From Lachnospiraceae bacterium G11 (GTDB lineage Bacteria; Bacillota; Clostridia; Lachnospirales; Lachnospiraceae): 64,000 nt of DNA. The notes below the pieces were generated by a model. That model saw only the letters and a program-made list of their open reading frames with translations. It had not been told where the DNA came from and made no database searches. Positions 53,793 through 63,605 of this stretch are shown in pieces. Location: contig FMWZ01000015.1 of NCBI GenBank assembly GCA_900103495.1, positions 60,869 through 124,868 on the forward strand, written 5' to 3'. Position 1 is the first letter of the stretch. Every line of letters starts with the position of its first letter. The translations under genes were made by a program, and so were the position numbers.

Positions 53793-55520
53793 CTAAATGT
53801 TTTCACTTTCACACTGAAGAGTATAAAGCTTCTTATATACCTCGCAGGTCTCCATAAGTTCTTTGTGGGTTCCGTTTCCGACAACCCTGCCCTCGTCTAA
53901 AACAATAATCCTGTCGCAGTTAACGATGGATCGAAGTCTGTGGGCAATCATAAGAACCGTACGCCCTGATGTAAGGCGTTCTATGGCTGCCTGAATTTTG
54001 GTCTCGGTCTCGGGATCAATTGAAGCCGTACTCTCATCAAGAAGCACTATGGGAGCATCCTTAAGGAATGCTCTGGCTATGGAAAGTCTCTGCCTTTCAC
54101 CACCCGACAAGGTATGACCGTTCTCACCTATTACAGTGTCGATTCCTTCGGGAAGTTTATCAATGAAGGACATACACTGAGCATCTTCGGCTGCCTTCAG
54201 CACCTGTTCTCTGGTAGCGTTCTTATTACCAATCAGTATGTTGTTATAGATTGTATCATTAAACAGTGTAACATCCTGGAACACGATTGAATACAGTTTA
54301 AACAAATTCTCCGGTGCCACATCCTTAATATCGGAATTTCCAAGTCTGATGCTTCCGGAATCCACATCCCAAAGTCTGGCAGCCAGCTTGCAGATTGTAC
54401 TTTTACCGCATCCGGATGCACCAACAAGCGCGGTGTACTCTCCCTTCTTTGCGGTAAAATCCACTTCTCTCAGAACCTGCTCATCCTTCTCATATCCGAA
54501 ACTTACATTGTCAAATACAATATCATAATTACCGAAAGGAATATCCTTATCGCCGCTTTGCTCTTCATACTCTGTGATGTTCTTGATTCTTGTTGCTGCA
54601 ACCTTTGAAGCTATAACAGCTCCAAGATACTCACAGGTATAAGAAAGGGGCTCATACACCCATACGGACATAAGCATAAATCCCACGAACACAGGAATTG
54701 AGATCTCTCCCCTGATAAGAAGGCTGATTCCATATACCGCTACAATCCCGATTCCGGCTCTTAATACGTTATATGCAGTTGCCACGCACATTCCTGCAAG
54801 AAACTCAAATAACACAAGCCTGGGAACAAGCCTTCTCATGATTTTCTTTATGGAAAACTGATACTCCTCAATGGAACCCGATGTCTTAAGGACCTTAATA
54901 TTCTCCAGGTACTCCTGAATCTTATCTGATATCGATACCTTGATAATTCTGTTTTTCATGTGGGTCCTGCCGGATACCACATCACTTAACCCCATGGCAA
55001 TTGCCGCAACGGGAATAACCACGCACAGAGCAAGGGTCAATTTCACATTAAAGAAAAACAAAACAACAATTGTTACCAATATGGAAAGAAAACCGCCAAT
55101 CATCTCTGTCAACTGGTTAGCCAGAATTCCCTCGATAGTTCCTATATCATCCATAACCGTGGAAGTCAAATCACTTAAATCATGCTTTGAAAGGAAACTT
55201 TCGGGTAGTCTTCTTAACTTATCCATTACACTCATTCTCAGAGTTGCATTCTCTTCTGCCGCACTGATATATTTGAGCTTATACATTTTCCTGTAACTTA
55301 AATACAGGGCTATTACAATCACCGTTCCAATGATTACATATATCGCCAAATTCCATGTTTCGATGTCATTCCCCTTAAGGCTTTCAAACATGGTGTTAAA
55401 CACTTTTATTATAAGAAGCATGGGAACCATTGCCAGCACTTCAAAAATTGCAAGCCAAACACCGGATTTATATACAGCCCTCTGTCCCGCATCTGTAAGG
55501 TTAAACATTTTCTTTAACAT
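53793..55520 (-). CDS. ABC transporter, fused permease-ATPase (second of pair 2)
   Basis: A 575-residue half-transporter: six membrane helices (about 1-310) then an ATPase domain with GASGCGKST, signature LSGGERQRLSIARAF and VLLDESTASIDPE. It surely works as a heterodimer with the product of the gene just upstream, whose 3' end it overlaps by 7 bp. The family includes exporters and the YbtPQ/IrtAB-type siderophore importers; see the locus finding for why import is considered. Confidence 0.9.
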   Translation of the reverse strand: MLKKMFNLTDAGQRAVYKSGVWLAIFEVLAMVPMLLIIKVFNTMFESLKGNDIETWNLAIYVIIGTVIVIALYLSYRKMYKLKYISAAEENATLRMSVMDKLRRLPESFLSKHDLSDLTSTVMDDIGTIEGILANQLTEMIGGFLSILVTIVVLFFFNVKLTLALCVVIPVAAIAMGLSDVVSGRTHMKNRIIKVSISDKIQEYLENIKVLKTSGSIEEYQFSIKKIMRRLVPRLVLFEFLAGMCVATAYNVLRAGIGIVAVYGISLLIRGEISIPVFVGFMLMSVWVYEPLSYTCEYLGAVIASKVAATRIKNITEYEEQSGDKDIPFGNYDIVFDNVSFGYEKDEQVLREVDFTAKKGEYTALVGASGCGKSTICKLAARLWDVDSGSIRLGNSDIKDVAPENLFKLYSIVFQDVTLFNDTIYNNILIGNKNATREQVLKAAEDAQCMSFIDKLPEGIDTVIGENGHTLSGGERQRLSIARAFLKDAPIVLLDESTASIDPETETKIQAAIERLTSGRTVLMIAHRLRSIVNCDRIIVLDEGRVVGNGTHKELMETCEVYKKLYTLQCESENI

Positions 55521-57304
55521 GCCTCTTCACCTCTCTTCCCAATCTTCCAGCTGACAGCTTTGTTGTACTCACTTACCATATCGTGGTACTTGCCATTTCT
55601 GCTCATGAGTGCATCATGACTGCCCTCCTCAAGAATTTCTCCATTGTCCACCACATAAATCATGTCGGCATTTCTTACAGTAGACATTCTGTGGGCAATC
55701 ATAATTACGGTCTTGTCCTTCAAAAGCTCCTCGAAGGATTTTCTTATCAGGTACTCATTCTCAGCATCAGCAAAAGCCGTTGCCTCGTCAAGAATTATGA
55801 TAGGTGAATCCTTAAGTATTGCTCTTGCAATGGCGATTCTTTGAACCTCGCCGCCTGAAAGATATACTCCCTTGCTTCCGTACATTGTATCAATTCCATC
55901 CGGAAGTTTCGCCAGAATATCTTCACATTGTGCGAGCTTAAGTGCCCTCAGGATTTCCTCTCTGGTGGCATCCTTCTTATACAGGGAAACATTATCCGCA
56001 ATGCTCATCTTAAGAAGGGAATTCTCCTGAAACACAATACTGATGCACTCGTTTAACTTCTCCTCGGAAATGTCTCTGATATCGACCCCTCCGATGAGAA
56101 CTCTTCCCTCCGTCACATCGCGAAGTCTCGCTGAAAGGGAAGCAATTGTACTTTTTCCACCGCCGGACATACCAACCAGTGCCGTGGTTTCCCCCTCCTT
56201 CATGGATATGTTTATGCCCTTTAAGGCATAGGGCAGATCCGGGCCATATTTGAATGACACATTTTCGAATGTTATGTCAAAAACAGCAGGTTCTCCATTG
56301 CCCTTATACTCCATAGGCTTCTCATCAAGCAATGTTTTCAGCGTTCCCATGGCCTCATCAACAATGATGGTCTCTGAAGAGTTTCCCATAATTCTCTTAA
56401 GGATTGTTACTTCCAATGGAATGATGGAAGCAAAGAAAACGAAAGAGCAAATAAGCTTAACGCTTCCGCCCGAACGATTAAATGCAATGAGTGCCGCGGG
56501 AACCAGCGCATAGAAAACCGAGTTAATGGCAGTGTTATATGAGCTGTCCGCCGTCATCATGGAGATGGCGAATTTATAAACGTAATCGCAGAAGCCCTGA
56601 ACGGAATTCTTATATCTGGAGAATGAGTCCGCCGTCTGGCCAAACATCTTCATGACAGGAATGCCACGCACATATTCCACTGCCGCATTGGCCATATCCT
56701 TGTTGGCCTGCTGATACTTCCTTACAAAGTCGCTGCCGTTGCCCATCATGATAACCATCAAAAGGACAAATCCTATTATTACCGGAATAATACATGCAAC
56801 CGAAAGGAATACATTATAGCGGAACATAAATACCACAAAAGCAATGGGAAGAACGATTGACTGCGCAGTATTTGGAATCTGATGAGCAATCAGTGTTTCC
56901 GTAAGATCGGTATTCTTCTCAATAATCTTTCTTACGCTTCCGCTGGGATTTGTGTCGTGGTAGCCGCCTTCAAGTCTGCCGATATGCCTGATTAACATAT
57001 TTTTAAGTCTGGCTGCGGTGTTAAACGCAGTTATATGCGAAAACAGCAAAGCCAGGCCATATAAGCCGAAGGCACCGCAGATGGCAGATACCATGCTCTT
57101 ACCGCAGGAACTGATATAGGCTGAATCAATCTGACTCAGGTCTCCCATCTTTCCTATGATTTCTTCCATGATTTTGTATACATACGTGTACGCGTATATG
57201 CTTACTATGGCCGATATGGATGCCACAATAACGGACATCACCATGGTGATTCTGAATGGGCCCATTGACTTGAATAGGAAGCCCATATTTTGATTCTTTT
57301 TCAT
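55514..57304 (-). CDS. ABC transporter, fused permease-ATPase (first of pair 2)
   Basis: A 596-residue half-transporter: membrane domain about 1-330, ATPase domain with GMSGGGKST, signature LSGGEVQRIAIARAI and IIILDEATAFADAENE. The A-loop and Walker motifs are complete. It is the first gene of the unit ABC-ABC-tetR, with GGAGGAAAGGT before the ATG and a promoter-operator at 57327-57388. The partner is the overlapping downstream half-transporter. Confidence 0.9.
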   Translation of the reverse strand: MKKNQNMGFLFKSMGPFRITMVMSVIVASISAIVSIYAYTYVYKIMEEIIGKMGDLSQIDSAYISSCGKSMVSAICGAFGLYGLALLFSHITAFNTAARLKNMLIRHIGRLEGGYHDTNPSGSVRKIIEKNTDLTETLIAHQIPNTAQSIVLPIAFVVFMFRYNVFLSVACIIPVIIGFVLLMVIMMGNGSDFVRKYQQANKDMANAAVEYVRGIPVMKMFGQTADSFSRYKNSVQGFCDYVYKFAISMMTADSSYNTAINSVFYALVPAALIAFNRSGGSVKLICSFVFFASIIPLEVTILKRIMGNSSETIIVDEAMGTLKTLLDEKPMEYKGNGEPAVFDITFENVSFKYGPDLPYALKGINISMKEGETTALVGMSGGGKSTIASLSARLRDVTEGRVLIGGVDIRDISEEKLNECISIVFQENSLLKMSIADNVSLYKKDATREEILRALKLAQCEDILAKLPDGIDTMYGSKGVYLSGGEVQRIAIARAILKDSPIIILDEATAFADAENEYLIRKSFEELLKDKTVIMIAHRMSTVRNADMIYVVDNGEILEEGSHDALMSRNGKYHDMVSEYNKAVSWKIGKRGEEAC

Positions 57305-57326
57305 ACCTTTCCTCCTCTATTTCTCT

Positions 57327-57343
57327 ATTGAAACAGTGTTTCA
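57327..57343. promoter_or_regulatory. Perfect palindrome in the ABC-tetR leader
   Basis: TTGAAACAGTGTTTCAA, 8-bp arms around one base, directly abutting the TTAGC-N4-GCTAA palindrome and lying in the transcribed leader. It could be a second operator. Confidence 0.5.
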
Positions 57344-57357
57344 ATTAGCATACGCTA
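57344..57357. promoter_or_regulatory. TTAGC-N4-GCTAA operator at the ABC-tetR promoter
   Basis: TTAGCATACGCTAA lies at the expected transcription start, just after the -10. The same core is found at 63583-63596 in the same position of the other unit's promoter. TetR binding is inferred. Confidence 0.7.
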
Positions 57358-57360
57358 ACT

Positions 57361-57388
57361 ATTATACATAATTTGATTTTTTTTGCAA
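57361..57388 (-). promoter_or_regulatory. Promoter of the ABC-ABC-tetR unit
   Basis: Minus strand: -35 TTGCAA (57388-57383), 16-nt spacer, -10 TATAAT (57366-57361). Confidence 0.7.
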
Positions 57389-57392
57389 GCAT

Positions 57393-57420
57393 AAAAAAAT
57401 GGGAAGCCGAAGCTTCCCAT
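57393..57420 (-). terminator. Terminator of the ABC-ABC-T-A-S unit
   Basis: The stem ATGGGAAGC/GCTTCCCAT (57399-57407 and 57412-57420) with a tetraloop is followed on the minus strand by seven T. Confidence 0.88.
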
Positions 57421-57433
57421 TTCATAAGCCATT

Positions 57434-58018
57434 TTAGTTCTCTTTAAAGTGTTTTCTAAGAATCAAATATCCAAGATAAACTCCGGCAAAGGCCAAAGCG
57501 AAAACAACTACTGTTGCAAGCACACCCATGATTCCCTGAGTCATGGCAGCCATAGCTTCCATATCCTCGGGAGTCTGGCCTCTCTCAATCCATTCTTTTT
57601 TGTAACTTTCCACAAAGAACCATGAGGGAACGATTGCACCCCATGCCTGGCCCACATGCATAATACCAGATGCAACAGCTACCTTCCAGACTCCAACCTT
57701 ATTATCTTTGGATGCTATGAAGTCAGCGATTACTGCTGCAATCATTGATGTAATAAGCCATGGCAAATATCCTGCGCCCATAAGCGAGAACACCAGCATT
57801 ATAATTGCTGTAAGAATGGTGAATTGTCCAAATTTGCCTATTTTCCTTGACATAAAGTACAGCACACAGCCACCGAGAAGTCCGCATACTCCGGGGCTTA
57901 TGGCGTGTCCGAAGGCACCGAATACCATTGAAGACATGCCGCTAATCAAATAAAAAACAAGGTATACCGCTGTAAGAAGCGCAACCATAATAATATCTTT
58001 AATCTTGAGTTTTCTCAT
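57434..58018 (-). CDS. ECF transporter S component, MptD/Trep_Strep type
   Basis: A 194-residue membrane protein with about five to six helices, matching the MptD (Trep_Strep) family of putative ECF substrate-binding components (LKIKDIIMVALLTAVYLV at the start, SPGVCGLLGGCVLYFMSRKIGK). Its start overlaps the end of the ATPase gene by 20 bp. Homologues in streptococci sit in haem-uptake loci. The substrate here is unknown. Confidence 0.87.
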   Translation of the reverse strand: MRKLKIKDIIMVALLTAVYLVFYLISGMSSMVFGAFGHAISPGVCGLLGGCVLYFMSRKIGKFGQFTILTAIIMLVFSLMGAGYLPWLITSMIAAVIADFIASKDNKVGVWKVAVASGIMHVGQAWGAIVPSWFFVESYKKEWIERGQTPEDMEAMAAMTQGIMGVLATVVVFALAFAGVYLGYLILRKHFKEN

Positions 58019-59429
58019 CTTTTCTCTCCTTTTCCAATTCGTGGAATATATTATTCAGTTTTTCCAGGTTTTCCTCGTTTAAAAGGAAATCCTCTTTAAT
58101 GTAACCGTCCTTTAAATAGACGATTCTGTCTGCAACATTTCTTATAAATTCATAGTCATGGGAAATAACCATGACTGCCGATTTCTCGCCGAGTCTGCAA
58201 ATTTCTCCGGAGACTCTTTCCATACTTGAAACATCAAGTCCGCTAGTGGGCTCGTCGAAGATAATCACGTCCTTATCGCAAAGCATAGCCATGCCAATCT
58301 GAAGTCTCTGCTTCTGGCCGCCGCTAAGTTCAAAAGGATGTGCGTCCTTATACTCATAAAGGTTCAGATACTTCAGGCATTCCTCAATTCTGGAGGGGTC
58401 GTTTTTTACCAGAGTTAACTCGTTAAACACTGAGGTTCCAAACAACTGATAGTCGGGATCCTGCATTATGAAAAACGGCAGCTCCTTCACATCTATCTTT
58501 CCGGAATCGGGCTTTATGCTCTTACTAAAAAGCTTCGCCAAAGTGGTCTTACCCGCTCCGTTATTTCCCACAATCACCGTAATCTCGCCCTTATGAAGGT
58601 CAAGACTTACGTCCTTAATAATGTCCTTGTAGGAAACGCCATTAAGTCCCGCAACCCTCTCTCCTGAAAGAGACTTGTTATGAAAGCCTGTATCGATGGA
58701 GAATATATCAAAGCTCCTGGTATTGTAGCCGCTTGACTTAAATTCCTCTTCGCTGTTAAACACCTTTAAGTTCCCGTTATCCATAAAGAGGGCCTTGTCA
58801 ATGATTCCGTCCAGATAATAGAATCTGTGGTCCGCCACAATAATGGTGAGGCCCTGCTTCTTCATCCTCTCGATAAGTCTTCCAAGCCTCATGGCATTGC
58901 CATAGTCAAGGTTGGCTGACGGCTCGTCGAAAAGAAGAACCCTCTGCCCCATGGTTCTGGCGCAGGCTAAGGCAAGCATCTGTCTTTCCCCGCTTGAGAG
59001 GGAGAAGATGTTTCGATCCATCAAATCATCAAGCATATAATCCTTCTTAAGCTGTGCAACCTTCACATCCATTTCTTCCTTGGAAAAACCATAGTTCTCC
59101 ATTGGGAATACAAGTTCAGATGTTGTGTTGTCAGTAAAGAACTGAGACCTGGGATTCTGGAAAACGGAACCAAGTTCCATGTTGAGCTCGTGCATCTTAA
59201 GGTCTTTAGCGTCCTTGCCTGCCACATTAAGGCTGCCCTTAAGCTCCCCTTCCGTGACAGCAGGAATAAGACCGTTCAAACATCTTAAAAGTGTCGACTT
59301 GCCGCATCCGCTGTTACCTGTAATGAGCACAACCTCACCGGCTTCTATCTCAAAGTCCACATCCTTAATTCCTTCATCCGAATCCTCGTAAGTAAACGAA
59401 AGATCCTTTGCCTTTATCATGCTGCCCAT
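57999..59429 (-). CDS. ECF transporter ATPase with two ABC domains
   Basis: A 476-residue tandem ATPase: the first domain has GNSGCGKST and LSSGERQM (a variant signature), the second GNNGAGKTT and LSGGQKQR. At 476 residues it is shorter than the other tandem ATPase of the window (571). AGGAGG precedes the ATG. It overlaps the T-component gene upstream by 13 bp and the S-component gene downstream by 20 bp, so all three are tightly coupled. Confidence 0.9.
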   Translation of the reverse strand: MGSMIKAKDLSFTYEDSDEGIKDVDFEIEAGEVVLITGNSGCGKSTLLRCLNGLIPAVTEGELKGSLNVAGKDAKDLKMHELNMELGSVFQNPRSQFFTDNTTSELVFPMENYGFSKEEMDVKVAQLKKDYMLDDLMDRNIFSLSSGERQMLALACARTMGQRVLLFDEPSANLDYGNAMRLGRLIERMKKQGLTIIVADHRFYYLDGIIDKALFMDNGNLKVFNSEEEFKSSGYNTRSFDIFSIDTGFHNKSLSGERVAGLNGVSYKDIIKDVSLDLHKGEITVIVGNNGAGKTTLAKLFSKSIKPDSGKIDVKELPFFIMQDPDYQLFGTSVFNELTLVKNDPSRIEECLKYLNLYEYKDAHPFELSGGQKQRLQIGMAMLCDKDVIIFDEPTSGLDVSSMERVSGEICRLGEKSAVMVISHDYEFIRNVADRIVYLKDGYIKEDFLLNEENLEKLNNIFHELEKERKDEKTQD

Positions 59430-60091
59430 ATATACCCTCCTATGATGCCTGCGGCAAAAATGCAGAGTACAAGAGAGTCTGTGAATCTGAATTTAAGCTC
59501 GAAGTAGGATGTTCTTCTAACGGGCGCGTCAATGCCTTTCACGAGCCCTGCTGCCGTAACTTCCTCCGCCAAAGCCGCGCATCTGAAAAGCTGCGGTACT
59601 ATGAAATACCTGAAGCTTTCGATGGGCTTTTTCCATGTAAAAGCAATTCCTCTTAATCTCATGGATTCCAGAATGTATTTGAATTCCCTTCTGAATGTGG
59701 GGAAATACTTTAACGTTACTGTGGTCGCAACAACCAGCACCCGGGGCAAATGTATGCCCTCAAGCGCTGAAAGAAGTTGCGTGGAGGAATACTTGCTTAC
59801 CACTATGGATGCAAGCATGAGACAGGGTACAAACTGCAGTAAAACGGCAAAAAAGCCTGACATAAACCTGAAAAATTCGACGCTGAATCCAAGCAAATAT
59901 ATGCCATACATTGCCGCGTATAAAATGGCAAAATATGCCAGTTTCTTAAACTGACCCATAAGGCAGAGCAATGCGCTGCAAAAGATGGCCAAAAATACCT
60001 GCAAGTATGAACCGTTCACGAAAATATACATGGACGGTGCGAGTATATTTATAAGAATCAAAACTATTGGATTAATGTTTAACCATTTCAT
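59417..60091 (-). CDS. ECF transporter transmembrane T component
   Basis: A 224-residue membrane protein (start MKWLNINPIVLILIN) with four to six helices and one clear coupling motif (ESMRLRGIAF). It is shorter than the T component at 26927. The start at 60091 with AAGGA eight nt upstream is chosen; the frame runs further up into the preceding ABC gene. It joins S and A of the same operon. Confidence 0.85.
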   Translation of the reverse strand: MKWLNINPIVLILINILAPSMYIFVNGSYLQVFLAIFCSALLCLMGQFKKLAYFAILYAAMYGIYLLGFSVEFFRFMSGFFAVLLQFVPCLMLASIVVSKYSSTQLLSALEGIHLPRVLVVATTVTLKYFPTFRREFKYILESMRLRGIAFTWKKPIESFRYFIVPQLFRCAALAEEVTAAGLVKGIDAPVRRTSYFELKFRFTDSLVLCIFAAGIIGGYIWAA

Positions 60092-60101
60092 ATAAAAATC
60101 C

Positions 60102-61826
60102 TTATGAAGCCTGGAGTGACACCATATGCGCGTAGGTTCCGTTCTTTTCCATAAGCGACTTATGGTCTCCACGCTCTATAATCTGTCCGCCCGAAACCAC
60201 AAGAATCTGGTCGGCGTCCTTAATTGTCTTAAGTCTGTGAGCGATAACAAGCAAAGTCTTGTCCCTGCAAAGTTCGGAGATTGCCTCCTGAATCGCTCTC
60301 TCATTGTCGGCATCCACGCTGGCGGTTGCCTCATCGAGTATTACAATAGGCGCATCCTTTAAGATACATCTGGCAATGGAGATACGCTGTTTTTCACCAC
60401 CGGAAAGAGAAGCTCCGCCTTCGCCGATTACTGTATCGAAGCCCTCGGGAAGCTGCATGATGAACTCGTAACATCTTGCTTTCTTGGCGGCCTCAATGAC
60501 TTCTTCTTTCGTGGCGTCGGGGCGCGCTATTGCAATGTTGTTATAAACCGTATCCTGGAACAGGTATACCCTCTGGAAAACCATGCTTATCTGATCCATA
60601 AGGCTTCCTAGGGATACGTCTTTGATATTCTCACCATTTACAAGGATTCTTCCCTCTTTGATATCCCAGAATCTGGCAAGAAGAGAAGCAATTGTGGATT
60701 TTCCTCCGCCGGAAGGACCCACTAAAGCTGTCATTGTGCCCTTTTTGATTTCAAAGGAAACATTCTTTAAAACGTCCGCTTCGGTATATCCGAAGCTTAC
60801 GTTGTCGTATTCAATCTGGGTATCGGATGATGTATTTTGGGCCAAAGCCTTCACTCCCTCATCTTTCAGCTCTTCTGCCGCGAAAACCTCCTCTATTCTG
60901 TCAAGGCTTGCCTCGGTAACCGTAAGTCTGGCCATCTGACCGTAATAGCTTCTGATGGGAAGGAAAATGTTAAAGAGAAACAGCACCATTCCAACCAGAT
61001 ACACGTCTGAAATAAGGCCCTTGCTGTAGAGAATTCCCGACAATGCCAGAACGAGTGATGTTCCGATTCCGTACACCAGGTAAAGTCCTCTTGAGAAGGG
61101 GGTGTATGCCACCTCATAATTAATGCTTTCATCGCAGCTTCTTTTGAACTCTGCAGTAAGTTTTCCGGATCTTTCTCCAAGAAGGTTGAAGGATTTGATA
61201 ATGCCTATACCTTCGGCAAAATCCAAGACTTCCTCCGTAAGGGATTCGGCTGCTTCCTGCTTCACTACAGAGTGTTTCTGTGACATCTTAAGCATTAAGT
61301 TGCCTACTGCTACAAAGGCAGCAACCACCACTGCGGAAAGAATTCCGAGTCTTACATCCATTACAAACATCATTACAACCATGATGCCCTGGGCTATCAT
61401 GAAGGATACAAGCTCTGACAAAACTCCCATACAGCATTCCTCTATAAACACCATGTCGGTTGAGAGAACAGCGCTGATTTTACCAATATTACCTTCTGTG
61501 AAATATCCCATGGGAAGCTTTCTTAAGTGATCACCCAATCTCATTCGCGTGTCGGCGAATACCATGTAGCCTGTTGCCGACTGCAAAACGTTTGATATGT
61601 GCTCACAAACAGCCTGAAGCGCAAGGCCGCCTGCCATGATAAGCCCGATGTAAAGGCATTTCTTTGCATCCATTGTTCCTTCCATGAAAAAGCTGATGGC
61701 GTAGAAGCAAAGGATGAGGGGAACGTTCAAAAGAATTCCCTTTAAAAACGAAAAAATGTATGATGTGCGAATTCTGGTTTTATACTTACCCGTAAATTCC
61801 ACTAATCTTCGAAGTATTTTAAACAT
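60102..61826 (-). CDS. ABC transporter, fused permease-ATPase (second of pair 1)
   Basis: A 574-residue half-transporter: membrane domain about 1-310, then an ATPase domain with GPSGGGKST, signature LSGGEKQRISIARCI and VILDEATASVDADNE. It begins 4 bp after the first gene of the unit with AAAGGAGG upstream. It is expected to pair with that gene product. Confidence 0.9.
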   Translation of the reverse strand: MFKILRRLVEFTGKYKTRIRTSYIFSFLKGILLNVPLILCFYAISFFMEGTMDAKKCLYIGLIMAGGLALQAVCEHISNVLQSATGYMVFADTRMRLGDHLRKLPMGYFTEGNIGKISAVLSTDMVFIEECCMGVLSELVSFMIAQGIMVVMMFVMDVRLGILSAVVVAAFVAVGNLMLKMSQKHSVVKQEAAESLTEEVLDFAEGIGIIKSFNLLGERSGKLTAEFKRSCDESINYEVAYTPFSRGLYLVYGIGTSLVLALSGILYSKGLISDVYLVGMVLFLFNIFLPIRSYYGQMARLTVTEASLDRIEEVFAAEELKDEGVKALAQNTSSDTQIEYDNVSFGYTEADVLKNVSFEIKKGTMTALVGPSGGGKSTIASLLARFWDIKEGRILVNGENIKDVSLGSLMDQISMVFQRVYLFQDTVYNNIAIARPDATKEEVIEAAKKARCYEFIMQLPEGFDTVIGEGGASLSGGEKQRISIARCILKDAPIVILDEATASVDADNERAIQEAISELCRDKTLLVIAHRLKTIKDADQILVVSGGQIIERGDHKSLMEKNGTYAHMVSLQAS

Positions 61827-61830
61827 AAAC

Positions 61831-63564
61831 TCACGCCTCCTTTATCTTCCATAAGCTTGCGCTTACAGACGCATCCCAGAATTTCTTGTATTCGGGACAG
61901 GTATTAAGAAGGTTGTCGTGCTTATCCGCAGCGATGCACTCTCCCCCTTTGATTACGCAGATTTTGTCTGCGTTCTTAACAGTTGATAGTCTGTGAGCTA
62001 TGACAAGAACTGTTTTATCCTTGATTATTTCGTCTATGGCTGCGTTAAGCTTCTCCTCATTTTCGGGATCCATGAAGGCTGTGGCCTCGTCAAGGACGAT
62101 AATGGGAGCGTCCTTAAGAATTGCTCTTGCTAGTGAGATTCTCTGTCTCTCACCACCGGAAAGCTGTTTCCCGCCGTCTCCGGCTTTTGTATTTATACCT
62201 TCAGGCAGTCTCTCCAAAAACTCCTGACACTGAGCTCTTCTCGCGGCATCCATGACCTGCTCCTCTGTTGCATCAGGCTTACCGATAAGAATGTTCTCAT
62301 AAAGAGTTGTGTTAAACAGGAACTGTTCCTGGGAAACGTATGAAACCTGATTGTTTAAAGCTTCAAGAGACATATCTGTAATGTCCTGGCCGCCGATTGT
62401 TATTTTTCCCTCATTCAGGTCATAGTAATGCACCAGAAGTTTTGCCAGGGTTGACTTTCCGCTTCCGGATTCACCCACAAGTGCTGTGGTTGTACCCTGC
62501 TTCAAATCAAGACTTATGCCATGAAGCACTTCCTCATCCTCATAACCGAAGCGGACATTTTCAAATACCACGTCGTGGTTAGCTCCCTTGAAGTCTGAAG
62601 TTCCTTCTTTAAGGGGCGGATGATCCATAAGTTTCTCAAGCTCATCGATTTTATAAGAAAGCTGAGGGAATTTACCTGCAAAGCTTAAGGCTTTAAGACA
62701 TGAAGGGCCCACTGCAAATGACATGCAAAGCACAAGAATCAGCTTGTCAAGAGCCAGTGTCCCTGAGAGAACCCAGAATGAACCTATGGGTAACATTAAA
62801 AGTACAAGGCAGGGAATAATGCATGAATAAGCAGCCATCCAGGGCCAGCAAACCTTGTACCATGCAAGAGTAAAGTCGCGGTAATTTCTTACCACTTCAC
62901 CGAATCTCTTATAAGAATCTCCGTCCTTGTTGAACACCTTGACTACTTCCATGCCGTTGACATACTCGATGATTGTATTGTTCATCTTTGCAGCGGCCTC
63001 ATAGTACTCGTTCATCTTTTCAAGACCTGCCTTCATCATCATTCCCATGGAGAATAAGCCAATGACAAGAGGAACCAATGAAAGAAGCCCCAGTCTCCAA
63101 TTGACTATAAACATAAGGATGATAATTATGGACGGAATTGCGATGTTTGCGATTCCTTCGGGAATAGCATGGGCCAGAAGCAACTCAATCTGATCTATAT
63201 CATCAGTAAAGATCTTCTTGATGCGGCCCGTTCCGAAAAACTTGATATTTCCTAAAGGCTGCTTTTCAAGCTTGCCCTGTAAGGAAATTCTAAGATTTTT
63301 TAATGTGTTGTAGGCACTGACATGAGAAAATGCCAGACCCTGCATGTAGCAATACGCATGAACGATCTCACACACTGCCACCGCACCGACCCTTATAAGA
63401 ATAAATCTTAAATCGATACCCTCTCCCCTGGTCAGCGGTGCAATAATCTGATACAGGAAAAAGTAGGGCAAAACGCTGGCAATGATGCCGACGGTCATCA
63501 TGACAACTGCCCAAACGGTATACTTTTTGTACTCCCCTATATAAGGAGCAACTTTTTTGAACAT
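61831..63564 (-). CDS. ABC transporter, fused permease-ATPase (first of pair 1)
   Basis: A 577-residue half-transporter: membrane domain about 1-310, ATPase domain with GESGSGKST, signature LSGGERQRISLARAI and IVLDEATAFMDPENE. It is the first gene of ABC-ABC-T-A-S, with GGAGGAAAGGT before the ATG, the same leader end as the ABC gene at 57304. The promoter and a 22-bp palindromic operator lie directly upstream. Confidence 0.9.
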   Translation of the reverse strand: MFKKVAPYIGEYKKYTVWAVVMMTVGIIASVLPYFFLYQIIAPLTRGEGIDLRFILIRVGAVAVCEIVHAYCYMQGLAFSHVSAYNTLKNLRISLQGKLEKQPLGNIKFFGTGRIKKIFTDDIDQIELLLAHAIPEGIANIAIPSIIIILMFIVNWRLGLLSLVPLVIGLFSMGMMMKAGLEKMNEYYEAAAKMNNTIIEYVNGMEVVKVFNKDGDSYKRFGEVVRNYRDFTLAWYKVCWPWMAAYSCIIPCLVLLMLPIGSFWVLSGTLALDKLILVLCMSFAVGPSCLKALSFAGKFPQLSYKIDELEKLMDHPPLKEGTSDFKGANHDVVFENVRFGYEDEEVLHGISLDLKQGTTTALVGESGSGKSTLAKLLVHYYDLNEGKITIGGQDITDMSLEALNNQVSYVSQEQFLFNTTLYENILIGKPDATEEQVMDAARRAQCQEFLERLPEGINTKAGDGGKQLSGGERQRISLARAILKDAPIIVLDEATAFMDPENEEKLNAAIDEIIKDKTVLVIAHRLSTVKNADKICVIKGGECIAADKHDNLLNTCPEYKKFWDASVSASLWKIKEA

Positions 63565-63578
63565 GTACCTTTCCTCCT

Positions 63579-63600
63579 TTGGTTAGCCACGGCTAACCAA
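63579..63600. promoter_or_regulatory. 22-bp perfect palindromic operator
   Basis: TTGGTTAGCC and its complement GGCTAACCAA flank AC. It contains the TTAGC-N4-GCTAA core seen at 57344-57357, and lies just after the -10 of the second transporter promoter. It is a likely site of the TetR regulator encoded at 53163. Confidence 0.8.
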
Positions 63601-63605
63601 ATCAT

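Noticed and set aside
53163..63564. Multidrug export locus
   Set aside because: Possible for the half-transporters alone, but the co-transcribed ECF import module and paired layout make import more likely; not excluded.
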